Assembly: GCA_036583965.1 (NCBI GenBank)
Contig: JAZBQD010000034.1
Span: 1,550,001 to 1,614,000 of the forward strand
DNA: 64,000 nucleotides
Direction: 5' to 3'
DNA from: Prunella strophiata
Lineage: Eukaryota; Chordata; Aves; Passeriformes; Prunellidae
How positions within the stretch are numbered: the first letter of the stretch is position 1; the number at the start of each line of letters is the position of its first letter. Of the stretch, positions 40,937 to 54,147 are shown in pieces. A program made the position numbers and the translations under genes. The notes below the pieces were generated by a model. That model saw only the letters and a program-made list of their open reading frames with translations, was not told the DNA's origin and did no database searches.

Positions 40937-43900
40937 GAAGGGAAAGAGGAAGGATGGGACAATTCCAAAACATTTGATTTAACCTGATTCTTGAGAAGGT
41001 GATGGGGAGCTTTCTCCTGGAAACTGTTTGAAGCAAGATGGGGATTGGGAACAGGCAGGATGCATTTAAGGACAAAGATGCCAAAGGAACCTGATTGCCT
41101 CTGTGATGAGATTGGCTCAGAGCATAAGGGGAGAGCAATGGGTGTTGTTTACTGGACTCTACCACAAAGGTGTCATTTTACCAGCCTGGTGGGTGAGGTG
41201 GGGATGGGGTAAATGGGCTATATAATTGGAGTGAAAGCAGCCTGGGTTGCTGGGCTCAGCTGCTGGTCAGCAGTGGGTTAGCAGCACACAGAGCAGTACC
41301 AGAAGGGGCTGAGAAAACTCTCATTGCTTGTTATCATGATAATTTTAGGAAAATAAATACTTTGCTCCTGAGGGAAATAAATACTGTGCTCCTTAAGAAA
41401 TATATTTATTTTGGTTGGAAGAGGGAACCAGGCTGGTTATGGAAAGCAAGCTAAAAATAGACATGGAAGTTCTAGAAGGTTATACACATTGTGAGTTCTT
41501 TTAAAAACCTTTGCAGTTGAAATCACTCTTTCAGTCACTGGTTTGGACAGTCATTAATCCCCATTCCCCCTAAAAATGCAGAAAAAAATGAATGTATTTC
41601 CAAGGTTTTGATTATTTTTTTGAGGCACATTTGGCACTGGAACTTTATTCTCTGGAGCTGGTTCCTCTTGTTAGTGGCCTCCTGCTAACTTAAGGTTTCA
41701 TCTGCATTTTTATTTTTCTGTATCTTGAGCAAAGTAGCTTAGTGGACCATGTAAGCTTTGATAGATAATAGTTGTTATTTTAAACTAAACCCAAAAATTT
41801 ATGACCAAAAATCTTGCCATCCCCCTTTGACCAAATATACTTCAAACCCTGTAATTACAGGGGATATCTCGTTTCACAGCTCACAGACAAAGCAAATGTG
41901 TTTGTTTTACTTTATTAGATTTCTTATAATATGTTCATACAAATCCAAATGTGCATATACACACTCTGTCAATACTGCCAACTGCAATTTATTAAGTTTT
42001 ATAAATTTTTTCCACTAGGTCACTATGTTGTTAAACAGAGAGTGAAGGCAGAATCAATGCTAAAGATGAGAAGGCAAAATTTCCAAGTAAACAATCTCAG
42101 CTTCCTCTTAATAAGTTTATAAGGGATATTTTTGAGCAAGGCTAATTAATCACACGCCTGAGACCTCTCTTAAGCAGTTGTACAATAAGAAAAGAGAAGA
42201 GAATAAGAAAACAAAGGCATTTGGGCATAAGCTGTAGCTCATTCTGCTGCTTCCCTGTTCCTGGCATGCTGCAGAGCCCCTCCGTCAGTCACTGTAATCC
42301 AGAGCTGGGACTGGGAGCAGCTTTGGGGATAGATCTCGTTGCTTTGTGATGAACTCGGAGGCCCTGGGAGAATCTCTTGGTGTTGACAGCCCCTGACAGT
42401 AAATGTCACATGGATTTGGAGGGAGCTCAGAGCCTTCTGGTGACTGCTATGAGAAGAGACACGGTGACAGCAGACCTGATTGATGAGCCGTGCCATGAGG
42501 ACAGGGAGCTCTGGGTGGTGATTGTCTGTAATTGAATGGTCCACGGGAGTTATTTCTGGGTTTCCACAAACACTCCAGGAGAGTTTGCACAGGGGAGGGG
42601 GGTGAATTCAGAGCTGAGGTGCTCAGCAAGTCCTTGTTAAGTCAGCCCTAACAGACTTTAAAACTTAACGGGCTGCTGTAGCTGCGTTCCCAGAGCTATA
42701 ATGAAACAAACGGCACATGGAGATGGTCAGTCCTGCAATTACCTTCAGGAACGTTCCTTTGTCAGCTTCTGCCTCCTCTTTTTAGTGCCCTCTCCTCGTG
42801 GCTGGGCCGTGTGATGTTGGTGATGGAGGTTGTCCCTGGCTGTGACACGGCTGTGCTGTGACACCGGCTCGTCCAGTGACGCTCCGGGCGTTCACCGCGA
42901 GTGTGAGACCTCAGAGCCCCTCACCCAGCCAAGCACTGCTGGCCCTGACCAATTAAATTGACCTCTCTCTCATTAAAACCCCTGTGCAGGCTCTGGTGTG
43001 TCACAGATCTTTAAAATCTCCATTATGAATTCCACTTTCTTGTGGGTATTTTTAGTTTCTACTTGAAGAAATGATTATTGTCTCTTGCACTTAAACATAT
43101 CAGTTTCGGCTCCGCAGACATCTCCTCTGGGCCATAGTCAAAGACCTGATCTGACTTGAACTGCTGAATCCTCAGGGAGGATTTCAACACAGCTCCAAGC
43201 ACTCGGACATTGGAACCGTGCAAGGAGGAAGAGGGAAAGAAATCCAAGCCCTCCCCCCTTCCCTTTGGTTAGGCAGGAGCACATCCCTTACAGATTTACT
43301 TGGTTGTGCCAATTTAATGTGATTTCTTCTGAGGGCCTGGAACCACTCAAGGAAGGCTGACAGGTTTTATCAACAGAATGGAAGCTGAAGTGATAAGGTG
43401 AGAGTTGTTGACCTGATAACTAACAAACAGAAAACTCCAGTGTCCCTCCAGCTAAATATTGCACTCCTCAGGTAAGTAAACGATGGCAGCAGCTGTGGTC
43501 TTGTCACTGAGTGAGAGTGTGTTTGAGTGCAGAGGAGCAGGAGGTGAACTGTGAAAACAAACACATTCACTTTGCCACAGACTATTTCCCTCTATTACTT
43601 TTAATGAGAGCTAAACTCCAAAATGCACAATGGGACAATAATATTGTGGGGAGAAGGAACTCTGCGTGCAGCTCCAAAATTCCAGACACCCAGCTGCAAT
43701 TAAAATGATTGCTGGTTTATTATTAATGGCTCGCCAGGAGTTTGAGGCTGTTACCAGGTTTGGGACCAACTGGTACAAGTCAGTGCACAAGTGACTGAAA
43801 GGCAGAGCTGAGTTAACAGCCTGAACCCACAGTGCTCAGAGGAGCTGGGAAATGAAGGAAGTGTGAAAAGGTGAGAGGAGCCGTGTTAAAACACATCCCT

Positions 43901-44839
43901 GAAGGGGCTGGCAAGAAACAGCTGGGTCACCATAGGCAGATGTTAGTAAACACAGCCTAAGTGTGTGTGTGGGGGCTTATTACTTTTATTTATTTTAATT
44001 CTGAAATTGTGGTGGGGGAGGGTAGCTGGGAAAGGAAGTGGAGGCCTCTAATGAGCAACTATTTCGAGGTAATGGGCACAAAAAGCACTGCAAGGCTTTC
44101 ATTCCTCCTTTCCCCTTACATCTCCCTGAAAGCACGCTGGCATTATGTAGGGAACGGAGCTGTCAGCGTCCTCCCAGAGCCCTTGGAATTGTTGCCTGAC
44201 AGGATATGAAGGCTTCAGCAGCTGAACAAAGAGGCACACGACAGAGCTCGTGTTCGGTGTCCCTCTCCCCTTGCTGGCACCTGGCCTGCTCGGCACAATT
44301 GGCAACGACAAATGCCAAGCCATCCCTCCCTGCTCAGCCTCTCATTCAAGTTAACTCTGTGTCTCACATGAAAGCACTTTCGTACTCCCCATGTTTGTCA
44401 TCCTGCCATGTAGCTTTTCTTTTTGCTGTTACAGTTTCCTTTTGTCTCTGGTGAGGGTACCAGAGATGTGCTGGCTGTTGGAGAAACAGAGCCACCCTGG
44501 TAAACAGGGGCAGGGCTGTACTTTTCTCTCCTAGGAACTTTGGGATGTTTTTTTTTGTTTTTTTTTTTTTTTTTTTTGCCCGCTCTTGAGCAATGGGGTC
44601 ATATATTCATAGAACAGCTGTTATAATGTTGAGATGCATTTCCTAAATTGTGCAAACTAGCTCAGAGCCCATCACTCTGCGTGTAAAGTGTTGCTTTTTG
44701 TGGCTAACCAGATTATAGTTGTCAGGGCTGAAATTTATCTTCCACTTTGTCATGAGGCTTGCTCAGTGTCATGGCATCTTGAACTTTTTGCAGTAAATAT
44801 TATTCTAATTAATTTCATTTTAATCAGAAAACTTCTTCA
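40937..44839. other. Gene-poor intergenic DNA
   Basis: No exon, RNA gene or CR1 tail was seen. AT-rich around 41.3-42.2 kb. The 42.65-43.3 kb part has a non-repetitive, mixed composition that could hold a conserved non-coding element, which cannot be tested here. T-rich tract at 44548-44577. Confidence 0.5.
44548..44577 (+). repeat. T-rich tract
   Basis: Nine T, one G, twenty T. Confidence 0.85.
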
Positions 44840-46150
44840 CTTTTCCCCCAACTTTTCAAATCATTTCTGAGCACATTGAACACCGTAGACCTTAATCCCC
44901 ATGGGACTCCACTGCTGATCATCTTCCACTGTGAAAACTCATCTTTTAGGATAATCTTCTTTTTCCAATGCTAAATTGTAACTCTGTGAGGTCCTTACCT
45001 GTAGTCCCTGGCTGTTTTAGTTTATTTAAAAGCCTTTGATGAGACCTTCTATGCATGAGGTTTCTGGAAGCTTGGGGTGAGTTGGAAATGCAGGGAAAAA
45101 TTCTCAGCTGGAGCTCTGCTATTTACATGCTTTTGACTCCTTCAAAGAATTCCAGCAGATTTAGAAGGCTTGGATTCCTTTTACAAAAGTCATGTTTACT
45201 TTTCCTTAACATGTTACTTTTATTCATGTATTCACTAATTCTGTTCTTTACTGGAGCTTCAGCCAACATGACCCATATGGACACTAGGCTTAGTGGTCTG
45301 AGGCTTTTTGAATCGCCACTGGATTTATTTTAAAAACCTGATTTCTTATTAGTTACCTTCCAGTCCTTTGATAATCACAGCAATTTTCAGCAAAAGGTTA
45401 CGTACTCAGGGTATTAGCTCAGTGATGATTCATATTTAACATTCTATAAAAACCTTGTGTGAATTCCATCGGGCGCCCAGTGAAATGTTGTTATTCTTTT
45501 TATCTGCTTTGTAATCTCCACTTAACACCCTTAAATTAAGACAAGCCTTCTGTGAAGGCCTTATAAACAAGATCCTGGGTCTAGAGTTTCCAGGATTCTC
45601 CAGGTGAACAGAGGTTTGGAAAAAAACTCAGTAATTGTTTGGGATTTTTTTGTGATTGCATTGTGTTTTCCGAGTGCTCCTTCTACACCTGGGTGGCTCT
45701 TGCAAGCTCCTCGCTCCTGATGTGTTCAAGAAGGATTTATAACATTCTTTTCTATTTCTTAGCAAACTGCTTCTAAACTCTTTCTTCCGTCTATGTTATT
45801 GTGCTTTTACATTTAGTCTGCCAGAATTTATGTTCTTTTTAGATTTCCTTTTTCAGACACAACTTCAGCTTTTTGCAGGATACCTTTTAACTTCCAAGAG
45901 CCTCCCTGATCCTGCTGTTTTATGATGCAAGCTTTTTGTTTTCCTCTCAAGTCTTTTTTTTTTGACAGGTTATATGCATTTGCTTTGAGCCTCCAATATA
46001 AAATCCTAAAATAGTCTACCTGCCATCTGAAAACATTTTACCTTTCTGGCTGCCACTCTGAGTGTTTTCTGTAACAAATTCCCTCATTTTCCAATTTTCT
46101 TTTTGCTGGAATCAGGCACAACCACTTCATTTGCCAACATTGCTTCATTT
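44840..46150 (-). repeat. Old L3/CR1-like LINE relic, reverse, ~1.3 kb
   Basis: Collinear with reverse-oriented L3-type LINE: CCCATGGGACTCCACTGCTG (44898), AAGCCTTTGATGAGACCTTC, ATGCTTTTGACTCCTTCAAA with GAATTCCAGCAGATTTAG, TTCTTTACTGGAGCTTCAGC, CTTAGTGGTCTGAGGC, TCCATCGGGCGCCCAG and TTTGACAGGTTATATGCATT near 45962. Spans the reverse-transcriptase region but contains many stops. Confidence 0.6.
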
Positions 46151-46569
46151 CAGAGGATGCAGTCATGAGTCAGATAAAAGGATTAAGGGTTTAGCCTAAC
46201 CCAGTCTCTGGGAAGGATGGAAATACCAGCCATTAACATTTCACTAATGGTAATTTCCCTGATTTCATTACCTGAGGAGCAGGCAAGGAAGCAGCTTGCC
46301 AAAGCTGGTGATGGTGAAAATTCCTGCCCTGGAACATCCACTTCTGTCTGCAGCCTCCAATGGACCAAATGACAGAAAACTGGGGAAATAAAACCAATCT
46401 AAGCTGATTTATCACCACGTCACTGAAGTTTGATACTAGTTGGCGTGAGTGATTTGGGACAGGGTGTTGGTGGGAGGCAGAGTAAGGAGCAGAGGCACAA
46501 TGACAAGGTCCAGCTGTCACATCAGCAGATCAGGAATGATCCAGGGTGAGAGCAAGAGGTTCTTCACAC

Positions 46570-46970
46570 CAGAGAATCACAGAACCATGGAATCCCAAAC
46601 TGCTTTGGGTTGAAGGGACCCTAAAGCCCAGCCCTGCCACTGTCCCAGGCTGCTCCAAGCCCTGTCCAGCCTGGCCTTGGATCCAGGGGCAGCCACAGCT
46701 GCTCTGGGCACCCTGTGCCAGGGCCTGCCCACCCTCCCAGGGAACAATTCCTAGTTCCCAATATCCCATCCAGCCCTGCCCTCTGGCAGTGGGAGCCATT
46801 CCCTGTGTCCTGTCCCTCCAGCCCTTGGCAATTGTCTCTCTCCATGTTTCCTGGGGCTCCTTCAGGCCCTGCAAGGCCCCACTGAGGTCACCCCAAAGCT
46901 TCTCCTGTCCAGGTGAACAATCCCAATTCCCTCAGCCTTTCCCCATGGGAGAAGTGCTCCATTCCTCTGA
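46570..46970 (-). repeat. CR1 LINE 3' end, reverse
   Basis: AGAATCACAGAACCATGGAA, TTTGGGTTGAAGGGACCCTA, CCAAGCCCTGTCCAGCCTGG, GGATCCAGGGGCAGCCACAG, CCCAATATCCCATCCAGCCC, and internal CTTCTCCTGTCCAGGTGAAC. Confidence 0.88.
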
Positions 46971-49090
46971 CTATGCCAAAAGCTTAGAAGTTCAAATAAT
47001 CAAAAGTTTAGACCTCATGACTTCAGTTCTCATCTAACACAGCCTTGGGTATGCTCTGACCCACAAGCTGGTACAGGATGATTTGGAATCCAATTCTTTT
47101 TGTCTCTGCAGTGACTGCTCCTTGCAGAAAGCAGGAGCTGCTCATGGACAGCTCCAGAGCTGTTTGGGCTCAGCAGCAATGCCAGGGAGGTGAGCAGCAA
47201 TGCCAGGGAGGTGAGAAAAGCCTTCTCTCAGGTGAGGAACCCCTGTGAGGGTGAAAGGCAGCAGCACCAGGGGACTGCAGAGCACCTTGAGCCACCCCAC
47301 ACCGTGACAGTGGCACTGCTGAGTGGCACTGAGTGCTTAGCAACGGTGAGAGTGATGGGGATACAGATGAATTGACTGTTTTCTGAGCAAGCTGGGTAGG
47401 AACAGAAGTAATTAGCTGCTAGCTGATGAAAAGGCATGCTTAATTATTAGTATAATTATAGATATAATAGACCAGGAATTATTCAGTAAAAGTAAGAAGG
47501 CCAATATGTTACAAAGAAGGTAATGGGAATGGAGGAGAGAATGACAGCACTGTGAATTCTTGAGAGGAGATGTAAAGAATTAAGATGATAAATCAGGAAT
47601 CTTTTGGGTTTCTACTCTCTGACATATCAACTCAATTTAGCAGTGGTAGAAGGGTACACAGAGCTAACGAGGTCTGTGACTTGCATGATTTCTTTTATAT
47701 AAGAACCCCTATATATAAGGGTTTATATAATGTTGATTTAACTGATGGAATGCCAATGAAATCGAGCTGTGCTTTCATAAATCTCAGAACCTGCACAATT
47801 TCACAGGGATCTTTGCTCCTCTTCCAGCACAGCCATTTAATTCAATGGATCCTGCATAAAGCTCAGCTGTAGCTGCTTCTGATCAATATTGGTAATTGAT
47901 TATAATTGTTTGATAAAGCAGGACTGCTTTCCCTGACACCCTGAGATTCATCTGGCTCAGAAGGTGTTATGTTAGTCAGCCTGGCCACTGCAGCTAAAAC
48001 TGCTTTCCATGGGAAAATGGCTGGAGAAAACAGGCTGAACTGCACTAACAACAGGGACATGTGGTTGATGTAGGATGTAGAATCACTGAAATGGGTAATC
48101 TGGGGAAGATTAAAGTATTTGAAGATTTTTTCTGATGTCAGAATGGACACAAGGAGAGCTGGTCCTGCCTTTGTGCCAGGGATTGGTCTGGATGCTGGAG
48201 GCAGCAGCAGTGACCTGGTGTCTGTGTGAGAATCTGCAGCTCAGACACCCAAGTGTCTGCAATGTTTGCTAAAATTGTAGTTGTTTCTAAAATGCTGTCA
48301 GTGGGATGGGAGGCTGGCACCAGCAGCTCTGATCTGCATCCTGTGAGTGTGAGAGAAGCAGTGCCAAGGATGATGAGCCCTATTGCCCATTGCACTGCTT
48401 GGGAAGGAAAATCAAGGTCCAAAGATTTTATTGAATTAGTATTTGAGGACTAATTAGTAAAATGGCTTTTGATGGATGAGCTGTGAGTCATGCTTGTCTG
48501 GCAAATAGCATTTTGATAAGGTGTTTGTGAGACGGAGTCCTAAGATGGTGAGATGAGCATAAACCACTAACCATAATGATGATGTTAATGCAGAAATGAT
48601 ACAAATGCTGTGCGAAGCTTCTGGGGTACATCTGGGCAAACTGGGGACAGACAAACTCTGATCAGCCTCATCTGGGCACAGAACCCTTGAAAAGTGAAGC
48701 TGGATGAGCTCTCAGCTGATCACTCAGTCCATCTCCTCCTTCCACAGCAGATCAGAGCTGCTTGTGCTGAGCAGTTGTTTCACTTGCATTTTTAGCAGAC
48801 TGTGACCTGGCACGGGGCTGTTCCTGCACCAACCCTGCTCTGTCAGGGCTGTTCCTGCCCCTCTCCATGCTCTGCTTTCTGTTGAGCACATCCTGTTCTC
48901 AGTCTCTGGATTCAGGTCGTGTTTCCTTGTCCTGCTGCTTTGCCTGTCAGCCTTTCCCAAGGAGCAGCACCCAACCTGGCTGTGCCTCTGCACTCAGGTG
49001 TTTCAGAGAACCTGTGAGATATCTGGCAGGTAATTCTGCTAATAGATCTGCTCAGGATAATAACCTCTCTCTCAGGATAATAACCCTGGA
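46971..49090. other. Gene-poor intergenic DNA
   Basis: Only chance frames. Contains a perfect 21-base tandem duplication near 47174-47215. No RNA gene or exon was recognised. Confidence 0.5.
47174..47215 (+). repeat. 21-bp tandem duplication
   Basis: Two adjacent perfect copies of AGCAGCAATGCCAGGGAGGTG. Confidence 0.85.
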
Positions 49091-49094
49091 CAGC

Positions 49095-49820
49095 CTGTGA
49101 TCCAGCAGAACCTTCAGATTATTTGTTTTTCCAGACTGCTTTCTGCCAGCTGGTGTCTGTCCTGTATTTGTGCACTTTACTCCTGCCCAAGTGAAACCAC
49201 TCTGCTTTCTGTATTTATAGACTTGTCCAAGTTGTCAAAAGTTTTTAATACTGCTCTCCCCCATGTATTTGCAGGCTCTCTTCACAGATTTAATCTTGGC
49301 AGATTTAATAAACACACAGTCCATTCCCTCATCCAGGCTATCAATAAAATATTGAATGGATCTTCTGAGCAGCTGAGTAACCATTCAATTTGTCCTTTGC
49401 ATTTCACAGTGAGCCATTGGAAACTGCTCTCAGACTGCAGATTCCCACCAGATTTGTGTCAGGACTTCAGCCAAGGCATTCATCATTTATGGAAGGCACG
49501 TGGGACCATATCAGGAGCCTCAGGTGTGTGGGATCTGCTGCTTCTTCCCTATCCACAAAGTCTCCTCCACTGGAGAGCAGAATTGGATTGCATCAGCTTG
49601 TTTTGTTCCTGAGGGATTCATGTAGACAAGGACTCATCTCCCTGTTAGTTTCTGTACACTTAGAAAACATTCTGATTATTCTGCTGTTTTACTTTTCCTG
49701 GGTGTTAAATCTTTTGATATCTTACTTGTCCTGTTTGATTTGTGGACAGCTCCCAGTGTTTGAAAGTGTGAGAACTTTGTGGACAGTTGGGAAGGCAACA
49801 GATCCAAACCTCTCACTGGG
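49095..49820 (-). repeat. Old L3/CR1-like LINE relic, reverse
   Basis: CAATAAAATATTGAATGGAT near 49343 matches the AATAAAAATATTGAATAG hallmark, followed by TTTGTGTCAGGACTTCAGCC-type text further on. Diverged; assignment from memory of the family. Confidence 0.45.
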
Positions 49821-50054
49821 AGAAATGCTGTGCCAAATGTGAAATTCCTGTGATAATTCACAGAGTCACAAGTGGTTTTCAAGAGAGTGGTGGAAGGAAT
49901 GTTTTGACAAAAAGAAATTATTTCATTTCAGTCTGAGAAATGATGATGCAAATCAGCACGACTTAAAAAAGAGATTTCAAGGGAGTCTTGAGAGAATTCT
50001 GAACAGTTTGAACTGCAAGTCTGAGCAGCCTTGTAGAAATTGTCTGGTAGATTA

Positions 50055-50280
50055 GAAATTGAGAAGAAATTGCTCCCTGTGAGGGTGGTGAGACCCTGGA
50101 ATGGATTTCCCAGAGCAGCTGTGGCTGCCCCTGGATCCATGGAAATGTCCAAGGCCAGGCTGGACACTGGGGCTTGGAGCAGCCTGGGCTAGTGGAAGGT
50201 ATCCCTGCCATGGCAGGGGTGGAATAAAGTGATTTTTAAGGTTCCTTCAAGCCAAAGCAGTTTGGGATTCTACAATAAAT
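50055..50280 (+). repeat. CR1 LINE 3' end
   Basis: GAAGAAATTGCTCCCTGTGA, GGGTGGTGAGACCCTGGAAT, GCCCCTGGATCCATGGAAAT, GGCTTGGAGCAGCCTGGGC, ATCCCTGCCATGGCAGGGG, and a TTTGGGATTCTACAATAAAT end. Confidence 0.9.
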
Positions 50281-50935
50281 ATGGCCAGGGTCATGTAAAA
50301 GAAGAAGTTGTGAAAGAAGAAGTGGTGAAACCCAGTTTTGGGGTGCAATGACTTTTTTGCTATAATAGATTGGTAGTGAACATCTAAGAAAACAGAACTA
50401 GAGATTAGACTAAATTTCATAACCTTTTAACCCAGAGAGCCTGGCTCTTGTTTGCAGAGTGTTTTCTGAACTCTCCTACAGGCTCAGTGTTGACAGGAGC
50501 TTAATCACAGCACAGGGTGACCTTTGCACAGCTCAGTGAGAAGTGCCCCTGTGCTGGGCTTTAGCATCTCCTGCTCACTGCACACACGTGGCTGCAGGTT
50601 TGATCCCTCCAAAACAACGGATTATCCTGGGCTCTGGAGCACTTGTGGAGTGTTTGATACTGTGTGGGTGGGAAGTGCATGCATATTTATGTGAGCACTC
50701 CAGCAGATGAGTGGAGGAAGAACGAATAACCATTGCAGTTGGGATGAACGATTTGCTGTTAACCAGAAACACTGATTTTGCCTGAATTCGGTATTTTACA
50801 AAAAAATATCACCCAACAAACTCTTAGCTATGTGTGCATCAACAAGCCACAAGCCTTTGGGTCAGTGCCTTTTCTGCTCTGCATTTTTGTTATGTGGAAT
50901 TATCACCATGGGAATGCCTTGAATTGGTTGGAATA

Positions 50936-51105
50936 ACCCCAGAATGCCAGACTGGTTTGGGTGGAAGGGGCCTCACCCAGTGCCACCCCTGCCATGGCAG
51001 GGACACCTTCCACTGTCCCAGGCTGTTCCAAGCCCTGTCCAGCCTGGCCTGGACACTGCCAGGGATCCAGGGGCAGGCACAGCTGCTCTGGGCAACCTCA
51101 GTGTG
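50936..51105 (-). repeat. CR1 LINE 3' end, reverse
   Basis: CCAGACTGGTTTGGGTGGAA, CACCCCTGCCATGGCAGGGA, CCTGTCCAGCCTGGCCTGGA and GGATCCAGGGGCAGGCACAG. Confidence 0.87.
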
Positions 51106-53149
51106 CCCCCCCTCCCCAGAGGGAAGAAGGAACTGCTGGTGGAGGAGAAAAACCAAAAATGTCATCAAACTCCCCAAACAGAGGCAGATATATTCCATGC
51201 AGGAATACTGAAATGTGAGCAGGGGCTCTGGTGTGATGCTTCCTTTTGTATCCCCCCTCTTCTGCAATAGAGATCCCCTTCTGCTTCCTCATCCTCACAG
51301 CTTAAGGAGCTGCAGAAGTATTTTAGATGCCATTTGTGTGTGGAGAAGTGTTCTTGCTTGCTGGTATTCTTTTTTTTTTAATGTCCCCTGCACAGGCAGG
51401 GTCGGGAATGTTCCTGGTGACGAGGCAGATCCATGTGAATGTTCTGAGGAGAGGGGTACAAGGCAGTGTAGAATAGATTTATAACACTGAGGTGAGTCAG
51501 TTCTTACCAGAGAGGGCTCGGGAGTATTAACTCCCAGTGACTTCCACTACAAGGCAGCTGTTAACATATTACTGTGAATTGGTTTAGGGAAAAAAAAAAA
51601 AAAAAAAAAAAAGATTAAAATTGCATAAGTAGATAAATTTTAAAGCGACAGAAATAATAATGACATGAAAATTGGCTGCAAGACCTGAGCGACAGTAACA
51701 ATGGAACGTTTTAAAAATAAATGGGTAGCCAGGAAAGGGTGCAGGGAGAGAGGCTGCCTGCAGATCACAGAGGCACCTGAGCTTGACAGTTTCTATGACT
51801 GCATGAAACAGAGCCACAGCCAAGCCCCCACTCTCAGCAGCACATTCTCCTGCACAGCAATCAGCCTCAGCACCAGGCTGCTGAGGAGAAGCCTCCCACT
51901 ATTTAGTATTCATTAGAGATGGCATTTTTCAGATTGCAGTGCAGAGTGTAAACAAGCCACGCTGGAGGGAGAGTGGAGAGCAGCCTTTCTCCCAGCTCTG
52001 ATTTATTCCTTGTTGATGTTTGCTCACTCCACAAACCTGTGGTAGCACCAGTTTTGAGGAGCTGTCAAGCCAGCCCTGTTTTCCAGTGTTCTTTGCAAGG
52101 AGCCAACCCACCAGGAGGCACAGCACAGTCCCTGCAGCAGGACAGGAGAGTGGCTCCCCTGTGGGGCTGAACATCTGGCAGGTTTGTTTGTGGGATCTGC
52201 CAGCCTGCCTGCTTGCTATTCCATGGCCACTGCAGCTTGGAACCTGGTCTGCAGGAGGGGGGAGCCTGTCCCCAGGGCTGGGCACCTGCAGCTCTGGGCA
52301 AAACTGCCTGGACACATCTTTTATTGTACTTTCATTTGAATGTACACACATTTCCTCCCCACACAGTATCAAACACTCCAGAAGTGCCAGGATCCTGAGT
52401 TCTCTGAGTGTAGTCAGCTGCTGTCACATCCAGGCAGAGACAAGGCACCAGGAGAGCAGGGCATGGCCCACACTGCATCCCCTCTTGTGTTGCTGGGAGA
52501 TTGGTTTTTTCCAGGGGAGCTGGATGCCAATCACCCAGCAAAGATCCAAGGGTGCTTTTGCATCACCTCCAAGTTCCTGTAAACCATAATTCCTGAGTGC
52601 TGGGAGCTGGGGTGGGGGGGGGTGCACACAGGCTCTCACCCCAAGCTTCCCACAGCCCCCCCAGATCCTGCTGTTAAAGCCAGAGCTGGAATGCTGAGGG
52701 AAGGCCACAGGTGACAGCTCTGCCCCAGACACCCTCTCTGTGAGTGTAGGAGCCTGGAACTACAGGAGATCCTTCCAGCTGAATGTTGAGCTCACATCAT
52801 CCTGCTGACACAGGTGCATCCCTGCTTTTGAACAGGAATTTTCCTTGAGGAATTGCTTCTCTGAGTTCCCTCCCTGTCTTTCACCATGCCCTTTTGGATG
52901 TTGGTGCTGGGAGTTCTTTGCCCACCTCTCCCAGCATCCAGGTCCCTGCTCCCTGCAATGGGCAGAGTCCTCCCCATCCTCCCCCTTCCAGCTGGAGCTG
53001 CTGCACATCCTTTCCTCCCCAGCCTCCCTCCTTTGGAAGCCTTGGTGAATACCCCTCTCTTTTCTCAGAGGGATTCTGATGTTATCTGAGGAATATTTGA
53101 TTTCCCCCCCAACTCCCTCGCAGTACCACCTAACTTAAAAATGAGACCT
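51106..53149. other. Gene-poor intergenic DNA
   Basis: No exon or repeat recognised apart from a 23-base A run at 51590-51612 and a short G-rich tract near 52610. Confidence 0.5.
51590..51612 (+). repeat. Poly-A tract (23)
   Basis: Uninterrupted A run followed by GATTAAAATTGC. Confidence 0.9.
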
Positions 53150-54065
53150 ATTCAAAAGTGCAGGAGCTTCCTAAAAGGAAATTAAAAGCAGCTGCTCTAA
53201 GGATGCAGGAGATGAGAAAGAAGATAAACCCACCCTATCTGAAGCTCAGAGCAATATATCACTAAGTGAAATAATTCTACCAGGGACCAAAAAGGCAATA
53301 TTCCAACAGCAGAGTGGAAAGAGAGTATTCAAAACCAGGGGTTTCTGAGCAAATAAAGAAACTATGGGAAAAAAAAAAAAAAGAAAAACAACAAACCCAT
53401 TAACTGTGAAGCTAAACCTGTAGGGCAGGCAAGGGAAAATGTTAAGGTGCAAACTCACTAAAGGAATCATAAAAATATTGTAAAAATATATTCAAAATTG
53501 CCAGAATCCTATTTTTCCAGAGGTTTGGTAAACAGATGAGCAGTCTCTAATAGGATTTCCTGTAGGAGAGGAAAGTAAAGTGAGCTTTGTGTTGGTGCTG
53601 TCTGTAGTTGAGGGAGGTTGTTCTCCCATGAGAACCAAACTTATGGGGACAAGTGTAAGGAACCGTCTCAAATTAAATGACAATAAAATTCATTTTAGGA
53701 CTAATTGATAAGATGAAGAGTCAGAAATTACCAAGACCATCTGGTAATCACTCAAGAGCTCTGGAGGAAAACAAATATGCAATTATAGAGCTACAATAGT
53801 GTGTAACCTGTCACTTAAATCAGTTTCCCTGCAGGAGGGATGGAAGTTGGGAGATGTCACAACAATCCTGGATAAGGTCCCCAGGAGTGAATGCAGAACT
53901 GCAGATGGGCACGGTGGAGGCTCTGCTGAGCAAGGGAGGAGAAATGATAAGGAAAAAACAGAATAAATGGATAAGCCCCAAAGTATTTGGGGAATTTTTT
54001 TCTAGTGAATAACCACAATTCATAAGTTTGGAGCTCATGAAAGGGTCCTGAAAGGGAACTAAAGG
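53150..54065 (+). repeat. Old L3/CR1-like LINE relic
   Basis: GGGACCAAAAAGGCAATATT near 53282, GTGAAGCTAAACCTGTAGGG near 53407, and the TAACCTGTCACTTAAATCAG stretch near 53804 with GTCCCCAGGAGTGAATGCAG resemble + strand L3 coding text. Contains a poly-A tract at 53369-53382. Confidence 0.5.
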
Positions 54066-54147
54066 ACCTACTTCAGAAATACACAAGAAATGATCTCATG
54101 GGTGAGACCATGGCTCCTCTGCTTGCACTGTCCACCTGTCTTAGATA

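Noticed and set aside
37750..40968. 1072-codon - strand open frame rich in TQGHTGTHRD repeats, and + strand VCPCVSLC frames
   Set aside because: Open in several frames on both strands because the 10-bp unit has no stops; no splice sites, start context or known domain.
49260..49380. AATAAA-like strings near 49310 and 49345 as a polyadenylation site
   Set aside because: They lie inside an old LINE relic with no upstream gene.
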